From NCBI RefSeq assembly GCF_900129645.1, contig NZ_FSQZ01000001.1, positions 1,760,001-1,824,000 on the forward strand: a stretch of 64,000 bases of DNA. Direction: 5' to 3'. The DNA is from Acetomicrobium flavidum. Lineage in GTDB: Bacteria > Synergistota > Synergistia > Synergistales > Acetomicrobiaceae. Positions within the stretch are counted from its first letter, which is position 1, and each line of letters begins with the position of its first letter. The position numbers and the translations under genes were made by a program. Under the pieces are notes generated by a model. That model worked only from the letters and a program-made list of their open reading frames with translations, did not search any database and was not told where the DNA came from. Of this stretch, positions 1 to 8,922 are shown in pieces.

Positions 1-2
1 CG

Positions 3-380
3 GCTGATGCCGGGTTGGAGATAGAGGCCGACTCGGCTGAAGGATTAGTCTTGGAGTCGGCGAAGGCGTTGTATTCCTTTATGTTTGGCGAATTTTCCGA
101 CTTAAAGCCCGACCAGGAAGATACCATAAAGATCGAATCTTTAGATTTGCTGGAGCTTTTCGTTTCCTGGCTTAATGAACTTCTTTATATATACGACGTC
201 AGGGAAAGAATATTTTATCCGAGAGACGTGAGCATAGACCTGCAAGGCATGAGGTTAAGCGTCAATGGAAATTTGTGTATTCCACCTAAACCGGTCAGGG
301 CCATAAAGGCTGTTACATACGGTAGTGCAGAGATAACGACCAAGCCGACGTGGAGGTTTCGGGTATATCTCGACCTTTGA
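3..380 (+). CDS. archease, 5'-truncated by the window edge
   Basis: The reading frame is open to the first base and the first visible residues (ADAGLEIEADS) match the early conserved segment of archeases, so only the extreme N-terminus is missing. Archease is a small acidic metal-binding protein that speeds guanylylation and turnover of the RNA ligase RtcB. The C-terminus ends in the family's hydrophobic strand (RFRVYLDL). The stop lies 16 bases before rtcB, with a GGGGGAGGAAAG ribosome site between, so the two form one operon, as in many archaea and some bacteria. The TTG at 15 is an internal codon, not the start. Confidence 0.85.
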   Translation, partial: ADAGLEIEADSAEGLVLESAKALYSFMFGEFSDLKPDQEDTIKIESLDLLELFVSWLNELLYIYDVRERIFYPRDVSIDLQGMRLSVNGNLCIPPKPVRAIKAVTYGSAEITTKPTWRFRVYLDL

Positions 381-396
381 GGGGGAGGAAAGTATC

Positions 397-1824
397 ATGG
401 CGTTAAAACAGTTGGACCACGTCAGATGGTTGCTGGACAAGGATTTCAAGGCCGGGATGAGAGTTACAGGGTTGATATATGGTGACTCGTATATAATCCA
501 GAAATTGGAAAAGGAAGGCGCCTTGGAGCAGATCGCAAATGTTGCCTGCTTGCCTGGCATATTGAAACACAGCTATGCAATGCCCGATGTCCATTGGGGG
601 TACGGTTTTCCCATAGGCGGGGTTGCTGCCTTTTCCATGGATGATGGAATCATTTCGCCTGGAGGAGTAGGCTACGACATATCTTGTGGCGTTAGGGTAA
701 TGCTCACCTTCCTGGATCAGGACGAGGTGAAACCCCATATCGATGAGCTTACTGCGGCTATATTCACCAAGGTTCCATGCGGCGTAGGCTCTAAGGGTGC
801 CATAAAGATAGGGGAATCTGATTTGCTTGATGTGCTTGCAAACGGTGCCCTTTGGGCAGTAAAGAAAGGATATGGAACTAAGGAAGACCTAGAATGCATC
901 GAAGAGAGTGGCAGGCTCCCGCACGCTAACGCCTCTTACGTCTCCAAAAAAGCGCTTGAAAGGGGCAAGCCTCAACTTGGGACGTTGGGAAGTGGCAATC
1001 ATTTCCTTGAGATACAAGTGATAGATGAGATTTACGACGAAAACGTAGCAAGGCGATTTGGTCTAAACCTAGGACAAGTTACCGTGATGATACACTGTGG
1101 AAGCCGCGGGTTGGGCCATCAGGTGTGTGATGACTATATCAAGGTCATGCTTAGGGCCATGACCAAGTACGGCATAAAGGTTCCGGATCGGCAACTGTGT
1201 TGCGCACCATTGAAGTCGCAAGAAGCACGTGAATATCTTGGGGCTATGCAGGCAGCGGCAAATTACGCGCTGGCAAACAGGGAGATTATCGGCCATATGG
1301 TAAGGGATGTATTCTTGAGGTTTTTCCCAAAGGCTGAGTTGAAGCTCCTTTATGACGTCAGTCACAATATGGCCCATATAGAAAAACACGAGCTGGACGG
1401 AATAATTATGGACGTATGCGTCCACAGGAAGGGCGCCACAAGGGCGTTTCCTCCCGATCATCCGTCGTTGCCCGAAAAGTATCGCCCTGTAGGTCAGCCC
1501 GTGATAATACCCGGGAGCATGGGCACAGAAAGCTACATTCTCGTGGGTACCAAACGGGGCATGGAGGAATGTTTTGCCTCGACCTGTCATGGCGCAGGAA
1601 GGGTCTTGAGCAGAAAGGCTGCGATGAAGTCCGAGGATGCGGATACGGTTTTAAAACGGCTTGAACAAAAGGGCATAAAGGTCATGGCCGACCAAATGGG
1701 CACAATCAGGGAAGAAATACCTGAGGCCTATAAGGACGTCTCTCGCGTGGTGGATGTCGTGGAGAAAGCAGGAATTAGCAGAAAAGTCGCACGTTTGCGC
1801 CCGCTGGCCGTCATCAAGGGGTAA
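397..1824 (+). CDS. rtcB: RtcB RNA ligase (3'-phosphate/5'-hydroxyl joining)
   Basis: A 475-residue protein, full length for RtcB. It joins RNA 3'-phosphate or 2',3'-cyclic phosphate ends to 5'-hydroxyl ends using GTP and Mn2+, in tRNA or rRNA repair. Metal-site motifs are all present: PDVHWGYGFPIGG (about 63-75), GVGYDISCG with D94 and C97, GSGNHFLE (N201, H202), HCGSRG (H233) and VSHN (H323). The histidine that carries GMP is H343 in CVHRKGATRA. It directly follows archease, its known activator. A long perfect inverted repeat just after the stop ends the operon. Confidence 0.95.
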   Translation: MALKQLDHVRWLLDKDFKAGMRVTGLIYGDSYIIQKLEKEGALEQIANVACLPGILKHSYAMPDVHWGYGFPIGGVAAFSMDDGIISPGGVGYDISCGVRVMLTFLDQDEVKPHIDELTAAIFTKVPCGVGSKGAIKIGESDLLDVLANGALWAVKKGYGTKEDLECIEESGRLPHANASYVSKKALERGKPQLGTLGSGNHFLEIQVIDEIYDENVARRFGLNLGQVTVMIHCGSRGLGHQVCDDYIKVMLRAMTKYGIKVPDRQLCCAPLKSQEAREYLGAMQAAANYALANREIIGHMVRDVFLRFFPKAELKLLYDVSHNMAHIEKHELDGIIMDVCVHRKGATRAFPPDHPSLPEKYRPVGQPVIIPGSMGTESYILVGTKRGMEECFASTCHGAGRVLSRKAAMKSEDADTVLKRLEQKGIKVMADQMGTIREEIPEAYKDVSRVVDVVEKAGISRKVARLRPLAVIKG

Positions 1825-1826
1825 GC

Positions 1827-1870
1827 AAAGTTGCAAGGCCAAAAGCAATTGCTTTTGGCCTTGCAACTTT
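1827..1870. terminator. bidirectional intrinsic terminator
   Basis: A perfect 44-base palindrome begins three bases after the rtcB stop, flanked by an A run on the left and a T run on the right. It can terminate rtcB rightward and the decayed minus-strand gene leftward. Confidence 0.9.
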
Positions 1871-1880
1871 TTTTGATGTT

Positions 1881-2319
1881 TTACCGAGGGTTGGGATTTT
1901 GCTTTCCTGTGATGTCGTCTACCTTGATTTTCCATACTAACACACGGTCCAACATGGGCTTTGGAAGCTCGAAATCCCCTTGGACGAAGGTTTCAGCGAA
2001 GGTGGTCAGCGCTTTTCTTTTTTCGGTTTCGTCTTCGACGAATGAAACGATCCCTGAGCCTATCACGCTGCGATAATGTGTCGTCCAATCGCAAGGCCTT
2101 GGTCCCTCGATAATCTTCCATTCGGGAACTACGCAAAAAGAAACTCTAGGGTTTTCTCTGACAATAGTGAAGGTAAAGAAAGCCGTCTTTCCATGCATAA
2201 TGCATAGGCACGATGTACGGTTCATTATTCCTACAGAGCGACAAAAAGCAAACCTTACCTTCCTCTAAAACTTCCTCTATCCATTTTTGGTCCGTTATTT
2301 CGCGGTCCTTCCTCCTCAT
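1881..2319 (-). pseudogene. NimA-like pyridoxamine-phosphate-oxidase-fold protein, disrupted
   Basis: Two frames on the minus strand give one family-like protein. From ATG at 2319 (after a good ribosome site) the first frame reads MRRKDREITDQKWIEEVL, then IVPMHYAWKDGFLYLH, and hits a stop at 2146-2148. The second frame resumes with RENPRVSFCVVPEWK and continues through WTTHYRSVIGSG to the end. Between FLYLH and RENPRVSF, about nine residues usual in the nitroimidazole-resistance/5-nitroimidazole reductase-like flavoproteins are missing. A short deletion near 2155-2175 that also shifts the frame explains both. Function, if any remains, would be flavin binding and reduction of nitro or quinone compounds. 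A sequencing error is less likely, because residues are missing as well as the frame. Confidence 0.7.
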
Positions 2320-2333
2320 GGCAGTTCGCCTTC

Positions 2334-3941
2334 TTACCAGACAGCAATATGTCCGTCAGTTCGAGGTTCTGTGGCACAGCAGTACGAACCATGTTCCGTC
2401 TTCCATATTATCTGCCCTCTACCAAAGGAATGATGTTCCAGCTCTAACTTCACGTCATGCCCCATTCGAGATAAAGCCGCCGCGATGTTTTCGGGTGTTC
2501 CGTATTCCACCGAGACAACGTTGTCCTTTATCCACTGCCAGCGCGGGGCGTCTAATGCCTCCTGCGGGTTCAAATGAAAATCGAGCAAGTTAGACAGGAC
2601 TTGCACGTGAGCCTGGGGTTGCATATAGCCTCCCATAATTCCGAAAGGACCTACGGGTGAACCGTCCCTTGTTAAGAATCCCGGAATGATCGTATGATAA
2701 GGACGTTTGCCGGGCGCCAAGGCGTTCGGGTGTCTCGGATCCATCACGAAACAATGGCCCCTGTTGTGTAGGGCAATTCCTGTCCCGGGTACCACCAGCC
2801 CCGATCCGAAGCCCATGTAGTTGCTCTGGATGTAGGATACCATGTTGCCCTCTTCGTCTGCCGTGGCCAGATAAACCGTGTTGCTTCCAGGAACGACGCC
2901 AGGGTTGTAAACTTTTGCCCTTTCGCCTATCTCAGAACTTCTTTTTCTGCTGTAGTTCTCGGAAAGCATTTCCTCTATGGGCGTCTTAAAGTATTTGGGA
3001 TCTCCAATGAGTGACAAACCGTCGGCAAAAGCCAATTTTATCGCTTCTATTTGAAGATGGTACGATCTTGGATCTTCTTTGTCGGTCATCTCGAAGTTTT
3101 TGAGTATATTAAGGGCAACGAGTGCCACAAGCCCCTGTCCATTGGGGGGGAGCTCCCATACTTCCATTCCTCTATAGTTGATGTGCAACGGCTCTACCCA
3201 TTCAGGCTTAAAAGCTTCAAGGTCGCTTAGCTCAAAAAATCCCCCGGTTTGCCTAGAGAAATTAACTATTTTTTCCGCAAGCGTACCCCTATAGAATGAC
3301 TCCGCCTGAGTCTGTCCAATTTCCCGTAAGGTGTCGGCCATGACCTCACACTTCCATAGCTCTCCAGGGATTGGGGCACGTCCCCTTGGAGCAAATGTAT
3401 CAAACCAATGCTTGAATATTTCGTCTTTGGCGACCCTCTTGTACCACTCAAAGCGCCTTCCCCAATTTTCCGCAAGCTCGGGAGATATGGGATAACCTTC
3501 GGAGGCATATCGAATGGCAGGCTTCAACACTTCGCTCAAGGGCAATTTGCCGAAACGCCTTATTAGGGATGCCCATGCCGCCGGAATGCCCGGCACGGTC
3601 ACAGGCGGCCAACCAACAGGAGGAATCTCTTTGTATCCCTTGTCTTTCAGCGCCTCGATAGAGATGTTTTGAGGTGCAGGCCCGCTGGAATTGAGGCCGT
3701 AAAGTCTTCCGTCGACGCAGACCATGCAAAAGGCATCTCCTCCTATGCCGTTAGAGGCCGGCTCAACGACGGTCAAACATGCAGCAGTGGCCACAGCCGC
3801 ATCGACGGCGTTGCCGCCTTTCTTTAAAATTTCAAGTCCTGCCTCTGCAGCTAAAGGTTGTCCTGTTGCTACAACTCCTTTTTTGGCGAAGACCAAATTT
3901 CTCCTCGAGGGGTAGCGATGGGAGTAGGGGTTAAAAGTCAT
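2334..3941 (-). CDS. ggt: gamma-glutamyltransferase family protein, cytosolic
   Basis: A 535-residue Ntn-hydrolase of the gamma-glutamyltranspeptidase family, which hydrolyses or transfers gamma-glutamyl groups. N-terminal family motifs GGNAVDAAVA (about 42-51) and GIGGDAF (65-71) are present. The expected self-cleavage nucleophile is T355 in GSNTVYLATAD, followed by the GFGSG oxyanion region. No signal peptide is seen, unlike periplasmic E. coli Ggt; it resembles cytosolic YwrD-type members. It lies 46 bases downstream of a minus-strand permease gene, so the two are probably co-transcribed. The substrate could be glutathione-like peptides or gamma-glutamyl oligomers. The latter would link it to the pgs locus at 24-27 kb, but that is inference. 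Confidence 0.85.
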   Translation of the reverse strand: MTFNPYSHRYPSRRNLVFAKKGVVATGQPLAAEAGLEILKKGGNAVDAAVATAACLTVVEPASNGIGGDAFCMVCVDGRLYGLNSSGPAPQNISIEALKDKGYKEIPPVGWPPVTVPGIPAAWASLIRRFGKLPLSEVLKPAIRYASEGYPISPELAENWGRRFEWYKRVAKDEIFKHWFDTFAPRGRAPIPGELWKCEVMADTLREIGQTQAESFYRGTLAEKIVNFSRQTGGFFELSDLEAFKPEWVEPLHINYRGMEVWELPPNGQGLVALVALNILKNFEMTDKEDPRSYHLQIEAIKLAFADGLSLIGDPKYFKTPIEEMLSENYSRKRSSEIGERAKVYNPGVVPGSNTVYLATADEEGNMVSYIQSNYMGFGSGLVVPGTGIALHNRGHCFVMDPRHPNALAPGKRPYHTIIPGFLTRDGSPVGPFGIMGGYMQPQAHVQVLSNLLDFHLNPQEALDAPRWQWIKDNVVSVEYGTPENIAAALSRMGHDVKLELEHHSFGRGQIIWKTEHGSYCCATEPRTDGHIAVW

Positions 3942-3987
3942 TAATATTCACCTCTTTAGAAATTTTTATGACAGCTCGAACTCATAA

Positions 3988-5187
3988 CTAGTGCAAGAAA
4001 TTAGTACATATGCCTGCTATTACGATAGATAGCGTTGTAACCGATGCAAAACCTGCTATCACATATGCGGGCATTATTCTCTTTAAAATTATCTCTCTTT
4101 CCTCATCGTTTTCCGCTACGGCCGTGGCAATTTCATTTGAAATCAGATATGTGGCGGGAAATCCCAAAAGCTGTGCCATCGATATTCCAACGGCCAGGTT
4201 CCTTGAGCCGACAATCTTCCAAAGAGGAAGGAAATATACCAATAGGAAGGTGCCGATCAGAACGGCTGCAAAGATGGCGACCGTCTGAAAAAGCAATGTC
4301 ATCAGATCGCCGACCTTTATCATGGCAAGTGAAGGTATGATCCCGGCAAAGATTGCCATATTGAGCAATCCGGCTGAATTGCCCTTTTCAAGTATCTTTG
4401 GCGGAACGATCCCGATTTGCCCTATGACGGCGCCCAAGATTAGAGCCCATATGGAGTAATTTATCTCGACACCCATTGTCTTTGATGCCCACTGGAGGTA
4501 GTAAGAAAGCCAAGCGAAAAAGGCCGTCACCCCGAGACATGTGAATGGAGTGAAGTATTTGCCCAAACCCAATCTCTCATATAACAGCGGTTTTTGGGCT
4601 TCTTTAGGATCGTCCTTTGACACTTCGCTCGATTCGGACATTCCTTTTTCACGATACTCCTTCAATATCAATTTGGCCTCTCTTAGGCCAAAGAGCGAAG
4701 CCGGGGGCGTTCCGACGAACTTTTGGACAGCGTAGATAATGGCCCCTAAAGCCGCTGCCAATCCCAAGCCCTTGTCCAGTGCAGTAGTGGTCATTATTTG
4801 TGTTGCCACTATTCCGCCGTTGATTATGGGTATGCTGACGACAGCTGCCTGTTTTCCTATGAACGGTATTATGACGATGATAGATAAAGCTGCAATGGCC
4901 ATTGCTATTAAGGACATCACAACCGTCCTCCATTCGCGGGCCAATTCGCGCATGTTAATCATTGTGCCCATATGAAACACGATAAAACCAGAACTCCAAC
5001 GGGCTATATCAGACAACATGGCCTGATTGATGATGTCCTTGGGGAGCACGCCCGTCAAAAAACCCACCAAAAAGATCATCAGAGCCACAAAAACAGATGA
5101 AAGCTTAGCCTTTGTTGCGACTCCCAAGACATCGCCTATGGTGAAAATGATTAAGCAAATGAACAGGAGAAACATAGATTGGACCAA
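3988..5187 (-). CDS. polytopic membrane protein, probable permease paired with gamma-glutamyltransferase
   Basis: A 399-residue, very hydrophobic protein with about ten predicted membrane segments, split into two halves by a charged loop (about residues 180-215, rich in E, K, S and D). The halves look like an inverted repeat, with GGIVATQIMT in the first and an IPSLAMIKVG segment in the second; this layout is seen in glutamate:sodium (GltS/ESS)-type and related carriers. I do not recognise the exact family. It is the first gene of a minus-strand unit with the gamma-glutamyltransferase, suggesting import of a gamma-glutamyl compound or export of its product. A ribosome site (AAAGGAGG, complement of 5198-5205) precedes the start. 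Confidence 0.6.
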   Translation of the reverse strand: MVQSMFLLFICLIIFTIGDVLGVATKAKLSSVFVALMIFLVGFLTGVLPKDIINQAMLSDIARWSSGFIVFHMGTMINMRELAREWRTVVMSLIAMAIAALSIIVIIPFIGKQAAVVSIPIINGGIVATQIMTTTALDKGLGLAAALGAIIYAVQKFVGTPPASLFGLREAKLILKEYREKGMSESSEVSKDDPKEAQKPLLYERLGLGKYFTPFTCLGVTAFFAWLSYYLQWASKTMGVEINYSIWALILGAVIGQIGIVPPKILEKGNSAGLLNMAIFAGIIPSLAMIKVGDLMTLLFQTVAIFAAVLIGTFLLVYFLPLWKIVGSRNLAVGISMAQLLGFPATYLISNEIATAVAENDEEREIILKRIMPAYVIAGFASVTTLSIVIAGICTNFLH

Positions 5188-5334
5188 AACACAATACCTC
5201 CTTTAGGTGAAAAAATAATGGTGTGTTGCATATGGTATGTCATGCTGCGTATATTAACATGTATTGTATAATAAATCTAGTTTTGAATACCAATTAATCA
5301 CTTTCACTAGCTGATCTAAGGAGGGAGATACAAT

Positions 5335-6054
5335 TTGCCCGATATCTTTGACGATCAAATGGCAAACGAGTACGACTCTTGGTATAAAACGCCAAAGGGT
5401 AGACTGGTAGACAAGATCGAAAAGGAGGTGATGTACGAGTTTTTAAAGCCACAGCCCGGTATGGAAATACTGGATATAGGATGCGGGACCGGGAACTTAT
5501 CGCTTGAGCTGGCACGGCTTGGGGCAAGGGTTACAGGTGTAGATATATCCGAGCTCATGCTTGCCATAGCGCGCCAAAAGGCATTGCGAGAAAAGCTCGA
5601 TGTTAAATTTTATAAGGCTGACGTCCATGATTTGCCCTTCGATGACGAGACCTTCGATGCGGTTGTGTCTTTGTCCGCCTTGGAGTTTGTGTCCGATCTA
5701 AGCGAAGCCCTTAAAGAGGCTTATCGTGTGCTGAAACATGGCGGACGTTTGGTGATAGGTATCATAGGCGGAAACAGCGTCTGGAGCAGATACTACGAGG
5801 CGAAGGCAAAGAAGGACCCCAAAAGCGTCTTCCGTTTCGCCCATTTTCCCACATTAGACGAACTTGTGTCTGCTATGCCAGGAGAGGGAGTGCGGGGCAA
5901 GGCTGTCTTATTTGTGCCACCCGATTTTGACTTTGAAAGGGTAAATGAAGCTTTGATGTTGGAGGAGGAAGCACGTAGACAGGGAAGGAAGGACGGAGGA
6001 TTCGTCTGCGCCCTATCTTATAAGCCTAAAAAGGAGTTGAGTGAAAATGGGTAA
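5335..6054 (+). CDS. class I SAM-dependent methyltransferase
   Basis: A 239-residue methyltransferase of the Methyltransf_11/UbiE-like type. Motif I is LDIGCGTGNLSLELA (about 45-59), followed by the acidic ribose-binding end of strand 2 (TGVDIS) and the post-II motif (ADVHDLPFDDETFDAV). The C-terminal part gives no substrate clue. I take the TTG at 5335 as start because a clear AAGGAGGGAG ribosome site lies about 8 bases before it; the next in-frame ATG is at 5359. A consensus -10 (TATAAT at 5267-5272, preceded by TG) lies upstream without an obvious -35. The end overlaps the next gene, so the two are translationally coupled. Confidence 0.85.
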   Translation: MPDIFDDQMANEYDSWYKTPKGRLVDKIEKEVMYEFLKPQPGMEILDIGCGTGNLSLELARLGARVTGVDISELMLAIARQKALREKLDVKFYKADVHDLPFDDETFDAVVSLSALEFVSDLSEALKEAYRVLKHGGRLVIGIIGGNSVWSRYYEAKAKKDPKSVFRFAHFPTLDELVSAMPGEGVRGKAVLFVPPDFDFERVNEALMLEEEARRQGRKDGGFVCALSYKPKKELSENG

Positions 6055-6685
6055 AACGGCCTTTTTGATCGTCGATATGCAAAACGATTTTTGTCTGCCC
6101 GGGGCGCCCTTCGAGGTGAAAGGAGCCATGGGGGTGGCAAGGAACATACGAAGGGCTTTGGAGGCCTGTCGTCAGCACAAACTGCCTGTAGTGCATGTGT
6201 TTCGTTATTACAGGCCGGACGGAAGCGATGTTGAGATAACGAGATACGATAAATTTATGCAGGTAGGCGGCGCTTTAATTGAAGGTACAAAGGGGGGAGA
6301 GATCGTCGAAGAACTCAAGCCCCTGGCAGGCGAATATTTAGTTTGCAAGAGGCGGTGGAGCGCTTTCTTTCAGACGGAACTGGACAGCTTGCTTAAACGG
6401 CTTGGCGTGGATCAAGTGGTGGTAACGGGCGTTCAAACGCCCAACTGCATAAGAGGTACGGTTTGGGATGCCAACTCGCTTGACTACGAGGTAATCGTGC
6501 TCGTCGACGGAACGGGGGCCAATATGCAAGAGGTCCACGAGGCAAACTTAACCGATATGAAAAACATCGGTGCTAAACTGATGACCGTGGATGAATTCGT
6601 CAAAAGCCTGCCAAATCCGCCGAAAGATGGGCTTATAGAAAAGATTAGGAGAGATCTGGAGGAGCGGAAAAAGGGTAGCTTGTAA
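6047..6685 (+). CDS. isochorismatase/nicotinamidase-family hydrolase
   Basis: A 212-residue cysteine hydrolase of the isochorismatase-like superfamily, whose members hydrolyse amides such as nicotinamide, N-carbamoyl compounds or isochorismate. The catalytic triad is visible: D10 in LIVDMQNDF, K101 in CKRRWSAF and C134 in TGVQTPNCI. The cis-peptide segment GVQTPNC fits the family. Substrate cannot be assigned. The ATG at 6047 is preferred over the GTG at 6041, because the AAGGAG site at 6031-6036 is better spaced for it. It overlaps the methyltransferase by 8 bases and ends shortly before a terminator. Confidence 0.85.
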   Translation: MGKTAFLIVDMQNDFCLPGAPFEVKGAMGVARNIRRALEACRQHKLPVVHVFRYYRPDGSDVEITRYDKFMQVGGALIEGTKGGEIVEELKPLAGEYLVCKRRWSAFFQTELDSLLKRLGVDQVVVTGVQTPNCIRGTVWDANSLDYEVIVLVDGTGANMQEVHEANLTDMKNIGAKLMTVDEFVKSLPNPPKDGLIEKIRRDLEERKKGSL

Positions 6686-6702
6686 TTCTTTGGCCATTTC
6701 TG

Positions 6703-6748
6703 GGGGCATGCCGAAGGTCAATAAAGGTCGGTATGCCCCTTTTATTTT
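6703..6748 (+). terminator. intrinsic terminator
   Basis: A 12-bp stem (6703-6714 with 6728-6739, one G-T pair) is followed by TTTTATTTT. It ends the methyltransferase-hydrolase unit. Confidence 0.85.
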
Positions 6749-7003
6749 GGATTATTTTGTATATATCATACAATATTCTTATAATAAAAAGCCCAATCAT
6801 CCTCTTGACATAAGAAATTGATAATGCTACTGTTATACACGCATGGAACGCAGTATTCGGTATGCCAAAGATCGCGTTAAAAAACAACTTTATTCCTCGA
6901 CTTTTATGGTCCCCTTTTGAGAAAGTTCGAATGATCGCCCCTTCATTTGACTTCACGATGATACCCTGTTAAAGCCTTTAGTATAAGATGGGAGGGGTGT
7001 CGT
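6749..7003. other. intergenic region upstream of the lactate permease
   Basis: An AT-rich stretch without a credible gene; the minus-strand reading frame here lacks a ribosome site and family resemblance. A TTGACA at 6805-6810 is a possible -35, but no good -10 lies 15-18 bases after it. A GGGAGGGG ribosome site immediately precedes the permease ATG. Confidence 0.5.
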
Positions 7004-8630
7004 ATGGAAGTTAACGTTTTTAGGTGGATTTGTGCTTCTCTTCCGATTCTGGCCATACTCGTCTTGATGATAGGTTTTAAGTGGAGCGCCTCAAAGGCGG
7101 GGCCTATCGGTTTTTTTGTGGCCCTGATTGGTGCTTTGGTCGTCTTTAAGGCTGACTTCCATTTGTTGGCCAACTCGAACGCCAAGGGTTTTGTCATGGC
7201 TTTTTACGTGCTTTATATCGTATGGGGTGCTTTGTTGCTATATAACGTCGTAGACGTGACCGGTGGGATCGAAAGTATAGGCGCTACCTTCATAGAGATG
7301 ACGCGAAACAAAATTTTGCAGCTTCTCATGATAGGTTTTGCCTTCGTCACTTTTTTGCAGGGCGTAGCCGGCTTTGGCGTCCCGGTAGCTGTTGGGGCAC
7401 CACTGCTCATAGGCATGGGGTTTGACCCTGTAAGCGCTGTGGCAATTGCTCTCATCGGACATTCCTGGGCGGTTACTTTCGGCGATATGGCTGCATCCTT
7501 TGCAAGCTTACAGCAAGCTACGGGGGTTGCCGGCAGCCGATCTTGCGCCTTGGTGTGGATTTTTCATAGCCCTTGCTGGTATCTTTTGCGGAATGTTTGC
7601 GGTACATGCTTACGGAGGCATGAAGGCCTTACGGCAAGGGCTTGTGCCGACCCTCGTAGTTTCCTTTAGCATGTCGATCGCCCTGTGGTTCATTGCGCAA
7701 TGGGAGCCCACCTTGGCCACGTTTTTATCGGGAATCGTCGGGATGCTTGTAACAGCCCTTTTAGCTAGGGCAAAGGTCTTCAATACAGAGGAGGCCATAA
7801 ATGCTTCATTCTCGTCTACTGTTTTATCTAACACTCCTAACCCAAACCCTGGGGCAAAGGGCAAGGTCGTTACTAAAAAGCTACCCTTTAATTTGGCCTT
7901 CGCTCCCTATTACTCTTTGATAGTCATAGTGTTGTTGGTAAAGTTCATACCGGGCGTTGAGGATTGGCTAAAGGGGTTACTTGTGCTCAAGCTCAAGTTT
8001 GGCGAGTACTCAACAGGCCTGGGATGGGTTACTCCTGCCGGGTCATCTACGAGCGTGGGCATCTTTTCTCATGCCGGCGCATTTCTTGTGTATGCTTCCA
8101 TTGTGGGCATGTTGATCTATCGCGCAAAGGGAGTATGGAAGCCAGGAATGTTTAAGGCAGTCTTATCCAAGGTAGTAAAAGGAGGAGTTAGCTCCAGCAT
8201 CGCCACCACGTCCATGGTTTTGATGGCCTTCATGATGGTCGAATCCGGCATGACCTACACCCTGGCAAAGGGCGTGGCCAATGCCTTCGGATCGATATAT
8301 CCAATTTTTATCCCCCTCGTAGGAGTGCTTGGGGCCTTTATGACCGGCAGCAATACCAACTCTAACGTCATGTTTGGGGCTTTCCAGGTTCAAATAGCCA
8401 AGATACTCGGCATAAGCACATTGATAAGCGCTGCCGCTCAAACTGCAGGTGGCTCCATTGGAAGCATGCTGGCGCCGTCAAAGGTCATAGTCGGTACTTC
8501 GACCGTTGGCCTGACCGGACGCGAGGGAGAGGTCATAGGCAAGACATTGAAATATTGCGTCACCTTGGCGCTCATTTTGGGCGTCATAGCATGGTGCATG
8601 CTTTTCATACTGTATAAGCACGTTTATTAA
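7004..8630 (+). pseudogene. lctP: L-lactate permease (LctP family), interrupted by a single-base frameshift
   Basis: Two overlapping frames together encode a complete LctP-type lactate/glycolate permease of about 540 residues with a dozen or more membrane helices. The first frame runs from ATG 7004 through TFLQGVAGFGVPVAVGAPLL and AVTFGDMAASFASLQQATG. The second continues LPAADLAPWCGFFIALAGI to the stop at 8630. The join falls in a run of five G at 7522-7526; with four G the reading frame is continuous (TG then LPAAD). Both halves look fully conserved and show no other damage. The shift is therefore very recent, a homopolymer sequencing error, or slippage-regulated. Lactate uptake would feed pyruvate to the oxidoreductase encoded downstream. 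Confidence 0.85.
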
Positions 8631-8649
8631 GAAGAAGGGGGCGTTCAAA

Positions 8650-8820
8650 GTGGCAAAGAAGGGAAGTAATCAAACCGTTCTGGGTTTATCGCTCCTCGGG
8701 ATGTTAATAGCGCCACCTCTTTTGTTATACCCTGGAGCTACACATCAAAATGTTGCCTTGGAGACAGTTGGGTATTTGGTGCTTATCATTTCAATGTTGG
8801 TTCCCATTATTAAAGGTTGA
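8650..8820 (+). CDS. 56-residue small membrane protein following the lactate permease
   Basis: It starts with GTG 19 bases after the permease stop, with an AAGAAGGGGG ribosome site at the right distance. The product has a short basic N-terminus (MAKKGSNQ), then two hydrophobic segments (about residues 10-26 and 37-54) with APPLLLYPG at the turn. I know no named family. Position suggests a permease companion, co-transcribed with lctP. It is too short to judge by composition alone; the ribosome site and clean two-helix pattern are the support. Confidence 0.55.
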   Translation: MAKKGSNQTVLGLSLLGMLIAPPLLLYPGATHQNVALETVGYLVLIISMLVPIIKG

Positions 8821-8843
8821 TTTCGACAAGCTTATTTGATGAC

Positions 8844-8872
8844 TTGACGTTAACCAAAGATTAGGTTATTCT
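8844..8872 (+). promoter_or_regulatory. promoter for the CDC48-oxidoreductase operon
   Basis: TTGACG (8844-8849), a 17-base spacer and TATTCT (8867-8872) lie about 50 bases before the GTG start of the AAA ATPase gene. Confidence 0.6.
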
Positions 8873-8922
8873 TAAACGAAAGATTGGCATACCATATACC
8901 AAATAATATAAGAGGGATTAAT

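Noticed and set aside
1069-1590. 173-codon minus-strand frame inside rtcB
   Set aside because: Antisense shadow of a strongly conserved gene with no ribosome site or recognisable motif.
7522-7526. Programmed +1 or -1 ribosomal frameshifting in lctP
   Set aside because: No heptameric slippery site with downstream pseudoknot is evident, and LctP homologues are not known to use frameshifting; an indel is simpler.
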